DNA of 64,000 nucleotides, taken from the NCBI GenBank assembly GCA_947179485.1, contig OX359246.1, forward strand, positions 5,332,001-5,396,000. The letters are read 5' to 3'. The stretch's first letter is position 1; every line of letters begins with the position of its first letter. Shown one piece after another: positions 1 to 14,000 of this stretch. A program made the position numbers and the translations under genes. Under the pieces are notes generated by a model. It was not told the DNA's origin. It worked only from the letters and a program-made list of their open reading frames with translations, and did no database searches. Source of the stretch: Allacma fusca. Its lineage: Eukaryota; Arthropoda; Collembola; Symphypleona; Sminthuridae.

Positions 1-196
1 GAAGACTGAAACCATGGCCTTCGCCCTTCGCATCTGCATTGCTCGCTAGACATTCCAGACAAATGAGTGTCCATTAATCTCTTTCAAACCTTACTCCTCT
101 CCTTCCCAATTGCCTCCGACTCTACGTTTCCTCAGCTTGAGCAAAGACTCGGGATATACACCCTAATGGGAGGAATGGACTGATGGGTATTTGTCC

Positions 197-1373
197 CATA
201 CTTGCAACTTCACGGTAAAATTCAATTCAAGCTCAAATTCGCAATCCATGAGTCGAAAATTCATTTATTCTAACTCAGTTCGCCGTGCAAACACAAATAT
301 CACGTTCACTCAAGTTTACTGTAATTTACGGTACCGTTCATTCAGTTCAGTTCAAATTAATTTTGCAGCTATATCAGTTCAGTTTAAGTTCAGATAAATC
401 AGTTTATCGTTCAATTCAGCTGATGTTCAATAATTTGTTCTTTATTTTATTTTGAATTTAAATTATTTGTTTATTGGTTATCAAATACCGGGTTTTGGCA
501 GCAAAAGGATCATTTGTGAATATTTAAGAATATTAAGGGGCAAGGAGGAGTACAAATCCCGGTGTCGGCATTGAAAAATTGATTTCATGGTCTGGTTTAT
601 TTTTTTTTGTCTTTTTTTAGTTGTATTTCTAAGTAAGCTAAATACAAAATATAAGTTTGAGCCAGTTTTAGTAATTATTAAAAAAAAAAAAAAAAATTTT
701 TTTAAATAGCTTAACTAATTCATATTTTTAAAAAATAGTTTATTATGATTATTTTAAATAATCGAAAAATCAATAATTTCAATTTTTCAATTTTTATTGA
801 TTGTAGTATGCATTATATTGAATGTTACTACTAGTATATCATTTGCCTGACGAAGAGTAAAAGCTCGAAACGTTGCTGCGAATAAAATATAAGCCTTGTG
901 TTAAAAAGTGAACTTCTACCCTTATTTAATATATTATATATATTTCACTTCGCGTCTTTAACTAATTAAAACTATTAGTAATTATTGCAGGACCATTTAG
1001 CTGCTCCGTTTTGAAATACTAGTCTTGATAAAAACTGGTTGTTTTCAAAAATTACTTCGATGTGGAATTTTCTAGGACATTTCAAACTTAACAAAATACG
1101 TTGTGCAACGAATACCAAATTACGAAATTTATTGTTTCTGTTGGCAAACAAAATTTATACATGCGTGGCCAGTTTAACTTAGTTCAGTTTATCGATTAAC
1201 TATACTTCTTATCGTTAATTCAAGTTCATTCAAAATGAGAAATAATTCAATTCACTTTCAGGCATTTATTCTGTAAATAATTTTACGTTCATTCAAGTTC
1301 ACTCAAAATGCTAAATAGTTTTGAGAAGTTCAGTTCAAGAACTAGTTCAATGGACGAACTTGTTGCAAGCATG
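197..1373. mobile_element. hAT-like non-autonomous element with TTCAGTTCAA-type arrays
   Basis: The ends are inverted: the left reads CATACTTGCAAC and the right, reverse-complemented, reads CATGCTTGCAAC. The flanks ATTTGTCC (189-196) and ATTTGTCT (1374-1381) look like an 8-bp target-site duplication with one mismatch, which is the hAT hallmark. Next to both ends (about 215-420 and 1165-1350) are dense variants of a TTCA/GTTCA motif. The middle is AT-rich and non-coding. No transposase is visible, so it is non-autonomous. It lies downstream of the last recognised exon of the minus-strand micro-exon gene. The third base of the inverted repeat departs from the usual hAT YARNG start. Confidence 0.6.
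846..871 (+). other. hammerhead-ribozyme-like core motif (degenerate candidate)
   Basis: CTGACGA (847-853) is followed by a possible three-pair helix GAG/CTC (855-857 with 864-866) and then GAAA (867-870). This is the order of the hammerhead core: CUGANGA, stem II, GAAA. Helices I and III and a cleavage NUH are not convincing here. It may be a decayed remnant of a ribozyme-bearing retroelement such as a Penelope-like element, or chance. Confidence 0.22.
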
Positions 1374-2048
1374 ATTTGTCTCACTCGTCTATAGCTCTGT
1401 GCCAAAACTAAGGGTTTGCAGAAATTTTTGAGAGCTATTTAATTTCTAGCTAAATGGGGAACTGTGTCCATGACCAAGACAAATAGGATAAACGGTTGTG
1501 GTAGCCTCACGAACCAAGGCGAGGAAGTAATAGAGGTACAGGACCTGTCACAGTTGTAATGTAACTGTTACTACTACAGCATACATTGCTAATTGTTTGT
1601 GCTGACCTATTTATTTTTGCTATTGAGGTTAAAATTAGAAACGGTCGTCACCCTTTTTCTATTTTGTAGTTTCACTAAATTCCATTAGAATCTTCAGTAG
1701 GAAAACGACTGTTTTTTTAACTTAAGCGAGTCAGTTCCTCAGCACTCAACTGGGTTGAGGCTGAGTACAGTAGATGCAGTGAGGTCATTTTCATTATAGA
1801 AATTATTTATTTAAAACTTAGACTTTCTAGAAACTTTTCTAATTATTCTTAATTTAATATTAATAATACTTATTAATTTCTTTAAAATCCGTTGAGTTTT
1901 TTGTAAATACTTTAATAATATGCTTCAATCGTTTTTGGACTATCAAGTCATTTGAGTCGACCAGCAGATTTTACTCATGTTTATCAAATATAAAAAGGTT
2001 GTATCGCATGCTATAAAATGAAAATTTGTTGGAATTCAGCACACGTAC

Positions 2049-5000
2049 CTAATGCCCGCTGCAAAACTAAAAAAAATAAACAAGGAATAAGTACAATTAT
2101 TTTCATGATTTACAAACCTTGCGTATAAAATATATAGCGTAAAAAGATCCAAGCTAAGGAAAATTTTGCAAGCAAAAATACCTTGCTATTAGAACCGTAA
2201 TACATAATTATAAAGAATTGTTTCAGAGAAAAAATAGGTAAGTAACGGTATGTTCTTACTGTATAATTTATTCAGACTACCTGTAAAAGAAGCTATTATC
2301 AATGTCAATGATTCAATTACAATTCAGACTATTTTGTTCATGTAAACATTGTAAACGTAATGCTCATGATGCGAAAGTTGTAAACTAATTCAAAAGTTTC
2401 CTCGCTAATTTGCTAAAGCTGGGAGGTAGGGAAGTCGTCAATTTAATGAAAGTATAATTCCGTGGGATAGGCCCAATAAGACACATACTTATATAATTAC
2501 ATATACATAGGGCATGTCGATTGAAAAGTATATAGTGTTTTCCCGCCAGGTAAAAATGCTCTAAATGCCTGCCCACATGCCCAATTTTTTGCTGCAATTT
2601 TCTGCCCACATGCACAGCTTTTAAAAATGCCCCGATTTTATTTTGCGCAATTTGGGCATTTCCACGTCACCAAAATGGGAAGACTATTTTAGACTCAGAA
2701 TATTCAAATGTATAGGATTGCAGCGAAGGAAAAGTCACAAATGTGAACGTCAGGTTATTCGCTTGTTCGTTGAATGCTCTATGTTATAACTGCAGAAACA
2801 TTAACAGCCAAATCAATTTAATTTCAATGACATGAGGTGATATAATTTATCACTCCTATTAAAATAAATTTACATGAAAATATTTACATAAAATACCATT
2901 AAATATGCATTATGGAAGGACGTTCAGAAACGCTATTTTCTTTTGAAGTTTGAACCCGTACAGTAAAAATCTCAGGCTAGGGACCAGTCAAAATTTCAAA
3001 GGATGGTGAGTTTGAATTTGATACTCAATTAATTCTACTATACAATCGTCTGCAGTTTTTTGCAGCATAGCAGGATTGATATGCAGAATAAAAATGTAAT
3101 CGACACTAATTTCTGGAAAAATGGTTCGAGTAAAAATTGTCCACACAGGTCCCCAAATATTCTTTTTTATAGTTGTCCTGCGTAGAGAAAAAATTACTGT
3201 ATGGGTTCAAACGTTAACAGTAAAAAGTCTCTGACAGCCCGTCAGTAACTTGAACACTTGTGTAGGTGTATATGAATATTTCCAGGATGTAGGAAGTTCA
3301 ATCTACGTCGTCTGCAATTGGGAAAAATAGTATCTAAAATAATTTGCATATCAGGATGCCATACAGGTATTTCACAAATTGTAATATCCAATATCACCTA
3401 TGATATCCAAATGCAAGCCATCTAATACTGTAAACGGTTGAATTAACTTGCAATTGTCAGCATTATGACATAAATCTATTTTAAAATTTATATTATGTAT
3501 AGTACCAATTTCAGATCCATGTGACTAATTTTTAAGACCTCAACGTGGATTAGCGATGACGTAAAAATTCGGAAAATAAAATTTAACACATCCTATAACT
3601 CCTACCAATAACTTATGTTGCGACGTAAATCAAAATCTGAACAATAAAAAATATCCGGAAAGGCACTTCCGAACGGTTTTCCACCAATATTACAGAGGTT
3701 TTAAAATCTACTGTCAAATTGCATTAATTGTGCTATTTGATTCCACGATTCTGACCAAAATGCCCAATTTGTCCTGGAATGAAAATACCCAAAATGCCCT
3801 TGACCAAGTTGCCCTATTGTGCCGTCCCCGCCCTGAAGTGAAAATGTCGAGCATTTTCAAATCGACATACCCTAAAAATATGCATATTTATGTATATTCC
3901 GTTCTTAATATTTCAAATTTATTTGCTATACTGTAGTTTAAAATATCGGTGAGAATTTCAAACCAGGATATGAATGGAATCGTATGGAATTTAAGGATAT
4001 GATGTATGGAAAGCATAAGCTTGAAAGTCAAGTTTAGAATAAAAATCTCCATCAGATTCTAGCGGTACAATGATTGTTTTCAACCTAAAAAACCATAATT
4101 TTGACCACAGATTATTGTGAATGCTGTGATTTTAAAATATCGAATGCGCCGAAATTACCTAATAGGCCGAAAATGTCCACCTGTGCCTGGTTTGAATTTT
4201 GTTATTACTTATAACTTAACATTAATTTTTACTGTTATATTATTCAAGTGCAACTTCTTTTGGCGGTTTTAAATATTTTTAGTTTATATAGTTATATCAA
4301 AGTACTTACAATCTGCGCAAAGATCACCAACTGCAAATACAAATTTTAACACTTATATTTAAGATCAACGACCCGCTACCAAAATGGTAATTATTTCGTT
4401 TGAATTAAGTCTAAGTAAGTACAAAAGCATAAGTTTATTCATGGTGGCCGAAATTTCGAAATCCTAGTCAAATGTTTGGCGGAGCATTCAAATTCACTAA
4501 TTCTTAGAATAAAATTTAAAAATTTCTTTGTGTCAAGAAGGATTCGTATGAAATTTGGTCCTCAGGAAAAATCAGTGGTGTTGAAAATTTCTAGATCTTC
4601 TACAGATTTCGGAGCGATATTCAGACTCGAAAAATCGCGATAACTTCTGAACACGGTACAGTATCCCGTTCACTGACACCCCATTTAAAAGCTACTTCTT
4701 GGCTCCGCAATTAAAAGTAATGCCAACCGAAAAATTTCAAAACCTTATTCTATATTTGGGGCGGAATATTCAAATTCACCAATCTTTTAACTAAGATTTC
4801 AACATTGTTTTTTGACCGAGAAGAAATCATTTGAGACTTGACCACCCTCAGGCTACGTGTGATTAGTTAAAAGCTCATAAAACGAGTAATTGCTAAACAA
4901 ACAAAATTTACAACTTTATATCTCGATTAAATTCTGACGGGATATTGAAAAACATTGTCATGACAAATATTCCCACAATCTGAAGTTTGGATGTAGGATA

Positions 5001-8000
5001 ATGAAAATAATTATTGCATTTACGTTGATGACAAATTTCTTGCTTCTTCAGATTTGTTAGAATTTACACAATCATGAAAGAGCTCCAGTTTGTATAATAT
5101 TTGAAATGTCAAAATGTCCTCTAAATAAATTTGTTAAATTCATAGTTTTCGAAATCGTTTAACTCAAGCTAAAATATTAGTAATTATAATAATTATTAAA
5201 ATTTTAATTTAGGCGTTTGGGAAATTCAGAAACGTGTAAAATAACTCAGGCCGTTCGTTAATAGGATTCTTGTTAATTATCTTAAAACTTAAATTCAGAG
5301 ATGAAAATTCCACTTACAAGTAGCCTCCGTGTATTCTGTAAAACATTTTTATATATACATAATTATGTAAAAGCTTGTCTTAGATATGGCCATGTTATAG
5401 CTATTTATTAAAGTTATTAGTGTACATTTACTGTACACTCTACTGTATGTATACTTTTCATGTATGATGATTATGGCCGTGTCCATCATACGAGATTTTC
5501 AATATTTTCTATGACCATACCGTAAACAGGACAAACCGACGCTGAAACTATATACCGCCCATCATCACCCATTTGAATCATGGCCGCTTCTTTCATTCAT
5601 GTAGAGGTTTCATACTCTACATGCTACATTTGGTTCTTCCATATATATTAAAGTTTAATAACTACGTGTGCGCCAAATATGGCCCAATTTGAAATGTGTT
5701 TGTGTGTGACCCGACTGTGGACTACATATTTGACTTTGGAATAACTGTTACCGTAATTTGTGTAAACAGGTAGATTAAAGTACTGTGTTGCCTCTCCATT
5801 TTTACAGAATACCCCAGTTTCTTTTATCCTCCTTTTATCCAACATGTGATAAGAGGGTAAATTGTAAAATAATCCATAATTTTGTTTCCAAATATTCTAA
5901 AAGATACCTTAAGGGTGACGTCCATGAAGCAAAGTGAGCATCTCTAGGGGATTCCTTATTCCTCTGGTTTATCAGTATAAAAATCAAAGAACCCTTAAAA
6001 CATATTCACTTTGTATCACCGTCACCTGCCAAATGATTGAAATAAATTTTAGAAATTTAGGAAACAAATTTCTTACAGACTTGGAGAATCAAATATTTTA
6101 TAGTCAATGTGAACTAGATGACAAAAAATGAAAGGTCACTCTTAAATTTGTTTGCCAAGAGGTCCTGATATGCTGGTTAAGAAACGTAAAGCAAAGTCAG
6201 CGTTGTTTTTATTGAAAGCTTGTGGGCTTTCCAGGGATCTAATTGATAGGATTATAATATATCCATATGAATTATTTCTAATTATTTCGAATGTTATCAT
6301 CGGAAATAAATGGTTTGACTTTGTCTACAGTTCGCCTCACAATTTTGAATGTTGTGACCCCATATTTGACTGTCGGTACGTATACGTACATAAATATATC
6401 CCCAATAAAATTCGCTACTGGAACAGTGCTTCAAAATTTGTTAATATTGTTAGAAAACATTTGCAGAATAATCATTAGCATTCATCAGAATTATGTAGCA
6501 TGACTACATTTTGTGTAACCCAAGACGGAAAAATTGTAAAGTACTCTGTATTTCCGAAAACTAAACAAAATCGATAATAGTTTTACTTACTGAAACCTTC
6601 CACGTGTCCTGAAACAAACAATGCCAATGAATTAAACTAATGGGTATATTATTGCGGACATTTTTCTATTTCAAACTGATGACAAGTATTAACTTGTGAG
6701 AAAATTATCACCCGTTGCTACAATGCAGTAAAGGTTTTATAATACTGTAAAGGAAAAAGCAATATTAGTTTCAAGTACATTGCTGAACAAACAGCTAGCA
6801 AAAGGGAAAACTAAATTTTGAATTATATATAATTATTACAGATTCGTACACAAATTTATTCCAAGATGAAACAGTCCAGTCGAGATTACTCATCTAACAA
6901 ACAATCGAATTTTAAAATTATACATTAAACGAGACAGAAAAATCAAGACAAATAAACAAGATATGAATGTTGTCAAACATTATTTCCCCTTGTCATAATT
7001 TATTACTTCAAGTGATACGATCAAAATTGAATGCGAGTTACGGTTCCTGTATTAATTTTTTTGCAATTTAACTCATTAATTTCATATTTAAGTGGGGAAA
7101 TGCAAATGTTAGAAAATACAAACACTTCTTTGATAGTAATAACTAGAAAGGTGAAAGTGAATTTAGAAAAACTAATTGGTTGATGGCAACTCATCGACTC
7201 ACGTTACATGGGTATGTACATGGTCGATACTTTTAAAATGAACGCCGAAAGTGGTTGTCGTACTCAATTTTTAATTTTTGAGACACTAGTTTACCACTAA
7301 AATCTGATATTTTTAATGTGACAAAATCACTTGTATTCAACTCTGTAATGTTTGGGAAGTTGTAATATTATTGAATATTATACACATTTCTTTGTAGCAT
7401 TTAAATAGCTAGAAAATGTGCTTTTAAATACATTACAATTGGATTGGGCACATAATTACAATCAACAGCTTTTTCTATTACTTATATTTTTTGCAAAAAC
7501 ATCTTTATTGGCAAAGCAGAAATTTGATGCTTAAGCCATTTGACAGTACGTAGAGGCATATATAAAGGGTGCCAAGAAATGATGCTACCACACCCAGCCC
7601 AAAAATGGGGCAACTGTAAACAGTATTCTCTCTTGATTTAGAAGATCTTTTCAATGTTTTTTAAAAATTCGTTTCATCCCAAGAGTGCAAAAACTTTGAA
7701 TACAGCTGACAGGGAAAACATACGTGAATATTTTGTAAAACTGAATAGTTTTAAAATTTTGTTCCTTATTTGTCCTGTTCCTGGTTCTCCTGTCTGTTTT
7801 CCTGTCTATTTTAAAAAATATGTTTTGGAGCGTGTTTGTACCGCCCCCTTCCAAGAAGCTTCCAGGAACAAAGATTCGGTAGATTAAGTAGTTTATGACC
7901 ATATATTCGTGAAACAGTAACTAAATCATGAGGGAATTGAATAGTTTTTACCGTTACCCCTTTTATGAGCTTATTGGAAGCAATTGTCGCATGTTACCAT

Positions 8001-11000
8001 ATAGCCTCAATGGAATCTTTGCTGCTTACCCCCCATATTTCCATCTGAAAAAAAAATGATTAAAACATTTGCACATTAGATTCTAAATTAAAAAAAAATA
8101 AGTTATTGAATTTGCTACATACTTTTTTAACAACGTTTATGATGACATGGCTCATGTTAGATATACTGAATTGTAACTTACCTTCTGTGGCCTCTTTTAT
8201 AACTATAAACACAAGTGCATACATACAAAAAACGTATTTAACACTTATTAAGCACTATTATATTTTATTATTAATGTTTGATTGAAATTAAAAATTGCTT
8301 TACCTGTATCACTGTTAGCTTTTGCACATGTAACAGAAAACAAAAATAATTAATTTTGATTTTATTCACAATATACTAAGCATATACTAGCAGTTTATAA
8401 AAACTGACGAATTAGGGACGGATATTCAAATCATTATTTGAAGTGTCCTAAAAAGGGCATAGTTGCCCAAAAGATTACGGAATGAATTCACTTGCAAAAA
8501 TTATGACTCATAGGTACATTACTTTATCAATTGTCAAATGAGCTTACCAAAACCAATTTGTACCAGCATCTCATCTGTTAAAAAATACGTTAAGCTCTTA
8601 ATGGCAATGCACTTTAAATTTAATACTTAAATTTTTTTTATAAGTTTATACATTTAAGCCACTAGCTAACCATGACTGGGAATAACTAATTTATTTTTCA
8701 TGTATTGTTTTTTAAATAATTTTAGCAATCATACAAAAATAAGCAACTAGCTGGTTTTATAAAGTAGGTGCAAATTTAACCCCGACAATTTTTAGCATAA
8801 GATTGACATTGGATACGTAGAATATGTGGTAGATGAGAGGAAACACGTATTACTTCCTAGGCACAATTGGTATTTCATGACAGTGTTGTAACCAGGGTTG
8901 GTTTGGTTTAAACCAAATGATTTAAACCATGGTTTAAACCAAACGATTTTGTTAATAAAAACCAATGGTTTAAACCAAACACCTAAAATTTTAATATTTT
9001 CAACCCAAAATGCTTATATTTCGCCGTGCACAAAACTATGCAGTTACTGTGATATTGTGTAGTTAAACTTTATTGAAGTAAATAATTCTATTAGTTTTTA
9101 GTCTTGTACATTTAGAAATTCGGAATCGTTTGTAAAATGAAAAATGCTAAACTTGTGTTTATGCTACAAAGTTATCGCTAAAGTTATATCTAAATTATTA
9201 AATATTTAATGCTTTGTGTTACTTACTGAGTTTGGAAAATAGGTAAATTTGTTCAAATTCACATGTTTTTGCATATTAATGAATGTTTTGGATTGAAAAT
9301 TTGTTTAAACCAAAAAAACCTGGTTGTTTGTTTTTTTTGAAAATACCCACTCCTAAAGGTAACAACGTTCCGGACCTTTAGATATCTCTTTTATCCAAGA
9401 TCTGCACTATCACCGGATCTTATGATAGTATAAATGTAATTACTAACTACCAACTAACAGCTGAAACGGATGATTTGCTTCAATTAATTAGAAAGAAGAG
9501 CGACCGTTAGTGACGGACTTAACCCACGCGAAGATGATACCTTAGTTTTTTTAAAATAAATCTTAGCTGCAATTTGTCAGGCTTCGTTTAATATAATAAA
9601 ACGAGAAATATCAACTTAAGCGTATGATAAAACAAAACAACAATAAATTATTATTGCTTTTTATGATTTCCGCTATCATTTTAGCGTAAATGATTTATTA
9701 AAAGGCTTATTATGTAAACAATAAATTATTGTTCCGTTTCGAATTCCCAATATATTAAAATTAATGATTACTTCGCCGAAAATTTCTAACTTAAAAATAC
9801 AATAAAGAAAAAATGCTAAAATTTCAGTTATGACTACAATTATTACAAATTACGTTACGCTAAATTTTGAATTTAAATCACTATTAATGATTAATAGCTT
9901 TATAAATCAGTAATTATTGACCATTGAAATTGATTATTGATTTTCTAAAACGCTTAATTGATTATTATAATTAATGCGTATTTCAAACAAACCAAGTTTA
10001 CTAAATTAACGATCGCTGACATCCTTGCTGGTTCATATCTGGACGTCAATAAGACCAAGGAGCAATTCCCTTGAATCCAATGACTACTGTAAAACCCCAC
10101 GCAGTCGAAATGCATGAAGCCCAAGTAATATAATCTACTCCCTTAAGGGGCCAAGTTTCACCCCCACCCACACGATGTAACGTTAGGGTACCGCTGCCTA
10201 AACTATCACCTACCCGACATAACGCGTTACCTGTTTTTTTAAATGCTCTTTAATCTTCCTCATCTTCATGTATAGGTCTGATGGACCACTTAGTGTATAA
10301 TAAACGGGGAGTATCAATCAAGCTTTCGAACTAGCAACATCTCCTATATTATTCTCGTATTGGCTACTCTCATAAACATAGGAGACGCAATCTTCATATT
10401 TTCATAAAAACCTACATTTATTCTTAGGATTAGTTAGCAGTTAGTTAATTTAGGTTTGTGAATCCTGGCACATACGTTCCAGCAGAAATGTAAACCCAAC
10501 ACCATTGCGTGACACATGATTTTAGCAAATGTAACCGATTACTCATCCACATTTAGACTGCGCTCGGTCCATTGGCCACTGCCTACGCCATTTACAGTTT
10601 CTACATTTTCTGATTTGTTTGTCAGGTTGTTTGATTTTATGCCAATTTGTAGAATGGGTGGGCTCCGCTGGTGTTTAAATGAAAATGAGAAACCTGTTCA
10701 AATCTTGTCATTATCTATTACATTACGTATCTTCAACATAAACCCATGAAAGTAATTTGAGCAGCACTCACAGATTCCAAAAACATTCCTGAGTAACTAC
10801 ATCAGATGCAACTTTACGTAATCTCCAAGCTAGCGCTCCAAATTTCTGCCATCCAGCATTTGAACCTAACCTAAACAGTTTCATTTATCCGGAAGCACCC
10901 AATATTTATATGCTGGACTGTCAAACTATTTCCCCCAAAATACGTTACGTTAGCTTTCATACACACACATCACATACATTCTCATATGCATAATAATGTT

Positions 11001-14000
11001 TGGAGAAAATGGCTACAAATAAATTAACATCGACTTACGGATCAGTTTAATCTTTTTAAGAACAGCTGTGAAATTCAATTTGTTGTATAATTAGAACGAA
11101 CCAATTATACTTACTGACGTACTTTTACTACAGTATAATAGTTACTACTAGTGGATACATAAGTGAATGAGGCAATTAATGTCTTACCATTCAGTAGTTC
11201 TAAAATACCTGCAATACAAAATTTTGCAAATGATTTAATCTGACAGGTTTTATTAAAACGAGGTTTCTTCAACCTTATTAAATTTATTTCGGAATCATCG
11301 CAGACAGAAAATTACGAGCTACATACAGGCAGCAAATTAATTCAACAATATTACCAAGAGGCTCAGAAATTAGTCATTACGCTATCCTGGATTAAATCAA
11401 ACGGCATCACTGTAATATTTTTTGTAATATATATAATATATATATATATATATGTAATATATATATATATATATATTACAAATTCTATACTCATTCAATA
11501 CTATATATTCTAACTGTTTCTGACTGGTCTCTCCAAACTATTTTCTCCGATATAATTAATTACATATATCTCGAATTATGTCCCCTTCAAAATAAATCCT
11601 ATGATATAAACGGATTTTTGCTTTACCAAAAGTTAGTCACAATTAGAAACTAGTCACGTTCCCAATAGTTAAAATCCAATGCTAAATGTTTGCATACATT
11701 TTAGTTTTTATCTACTTCTGTAAAAATGCCAGCACGAAAAAAGACAATATTTTTGAACGCACCAACTTTATTTTCAGGCAAAAGCATAACGATATGATTA
11801 TTACGAATTTCGTTTTTGTAACCACGCTTGAACTGATTTGGGAATGATTACGCTTATAAACAATAAATTAAACGTACGTGAATACAAATGTTAACTATGA
11901 AAAATTTGTTCTGAAAAACAATCCTTGCTAAGTGATATATTCTATTTTTGAACGCCTCAACCTCAACCTAGTGACACATGTGATATTTCAATTTAAAGTC
12001 CATCATTTCATTTAAATGTTTTGTGTTTTGATTAAATGTTACTGTCCAACAGTGAGCTGCAAGGTTGATCATGTAGATATAATCGTGTCGTTAGTGTGTA
12101 AAAACACAATTGTTTAAGTTGCAAAATTGTAGGAAATGCGGAAATCTCAAAAATGACAAAGTGTTCTTAGTTCTAACAATAGTTGGAGTTATTGAGCATA
12201 TTGAAATGATTTTTTAAATACTACTTGGAATTTCGAATTCTTACCCTCCTGGTTGTCTGCAACTGTAAAAACGGAAACAGAACCAGTAAATTTATTAGAA
12301 CCATACAAATAATTTAGTTTGAACGGGAAATTATTTCAGAATCAAATATATTGGAGGCAAATTATCTACAGTTCCTGCTACATTCCCCACTATAATTAAA
12401 ATTTGGATGAATTCTTGCACCAGTTTAAACAAATCGGCCAAATTAATAGCAATATAATTCTCTAAAAAACGGAAAATATGAACGTGTAGGAATTACTGAC
12501 CTGCTCATTAAACGCTCATTAAAACATTTTCTGAAATTTTATGCATAATACAGACATAATGTGACATAGTCTGCAACAGAGCTGCGTTCAAGTCAAGTTT
12601 TTTAAGATAACTTGACTTGAACTTAAAAAATAACTAGGAAAAAATATCCGCACTTGAACTTGATGAACCAAGTTCTTTGAACTACTTGGGTATTCAAGTA
12701 CATGATTTTCAAGTTATTTTTGTACAACTTGAACTTGTTAACAACTTGACTTTCAAGTTCGACGCAAAACGTGACTTGAACGTGAACTTGAGCGTGAACT
12801 TGAACTTGATTTTTCAAGTAGTTCAGTTAGTTCTTGGTAGCTTCAGAATATGTGAAATGTGCATACATTTGCGAACATTTTTTACAGGAATTAGTGCTTG
12901 GAGCGTCTGTATTTTCATTTTCCAAACTAATTAAATTGTGATTAATAGATCCGGGCGATGCACCGATTAGAGCAAACTTCGTTTGCAGGTGCAGGAAAAT
13001 TAAACTTGCGCACGTGTAAAAATTTTAAGTTAATAGTTAACGTGGGAAAAAATAATTTGGAAGGCATTTACGATGAGCGATTAAATTAAAAAACTCGTAA
13101 AGCTACAAGAAAAACTTCACGATGTAAAACTCATTAATGGAGCTTGTACATTATTTATGAACGACCCTATGGTGATCCCCGCTTTGACTAATGCTTCAAG
13201 TTGTATTATGCAAACTATTACGTATAGTTTATAATTGGTCCGCTATGTGGTGATTGCATATGCTTGCAGTAAAAACTTTATAGGTTTTAATTAATTGCAT
13301 TTAACCTAACCCGCAGCATGTGATCGAAAGTATAAAAAGCTACAGCAACAGCAAATGACCTATTTTTGGTACCAGTATCATTTCATCCTTTTATAAATAC
13401 ATATATCATGATTACAAAACTTTGGTGAAAGGATTGCACAAATGTACATATAAGAAAGTTTCACTTTCTAAAAATAGGATCCAATATCCTAAACTTCTTG
13501 CTTAGTCTGAATATGTACGTATACCACAGTAGTTATAAATACATGTGCTACAAACATACACTGATATGCGTACATGCATGTACCATTAAATATTTATATA
13601 TTGTACTTACAATACCCTTCGGAGTCGTCTGTAATACAGTTAAAATAAATAATTAAAAAACCATTTGTGATCAGCACTACGTGCTAAGTAACTCATCAGG
13701 GATCTCTGTGTGACATAACGGATTAAGCAAGTAATTATACGCATAACTATAGAAACTTTCAAACGTTTATATTCATCGCTAACTATTGGTCATTAAAACG
13801 CTAAAACGGATCGGTTTGCTTTAAAATGATTGTGGGTAAACTCAACTACATTGTATATACATGTTTATTTTCACTGTCGGTTTTATCCCTATTACGAGCA
13901 CTATACCTCTCCTTCTATGTATTTGAAGCTCCGCGCGTTACTTTTAAAATAATCTCGTACGATTTAGGCATGCAATGAGTCTCCACGACCGGGCTTGATT

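Noticed and set aside
6152-6503. Overlapping plus ORFs of 108 and 70 codons
   Set aside because: They lie in an intron of the minus-strand micro-exon gene, overlap each other in two frames and have no domain or splice support.
12623-12934. ORFs on both strands rich in Val/Gln or Leu/Asn repeats
   Set aside because: They are read-through of the AACTTGAA array.
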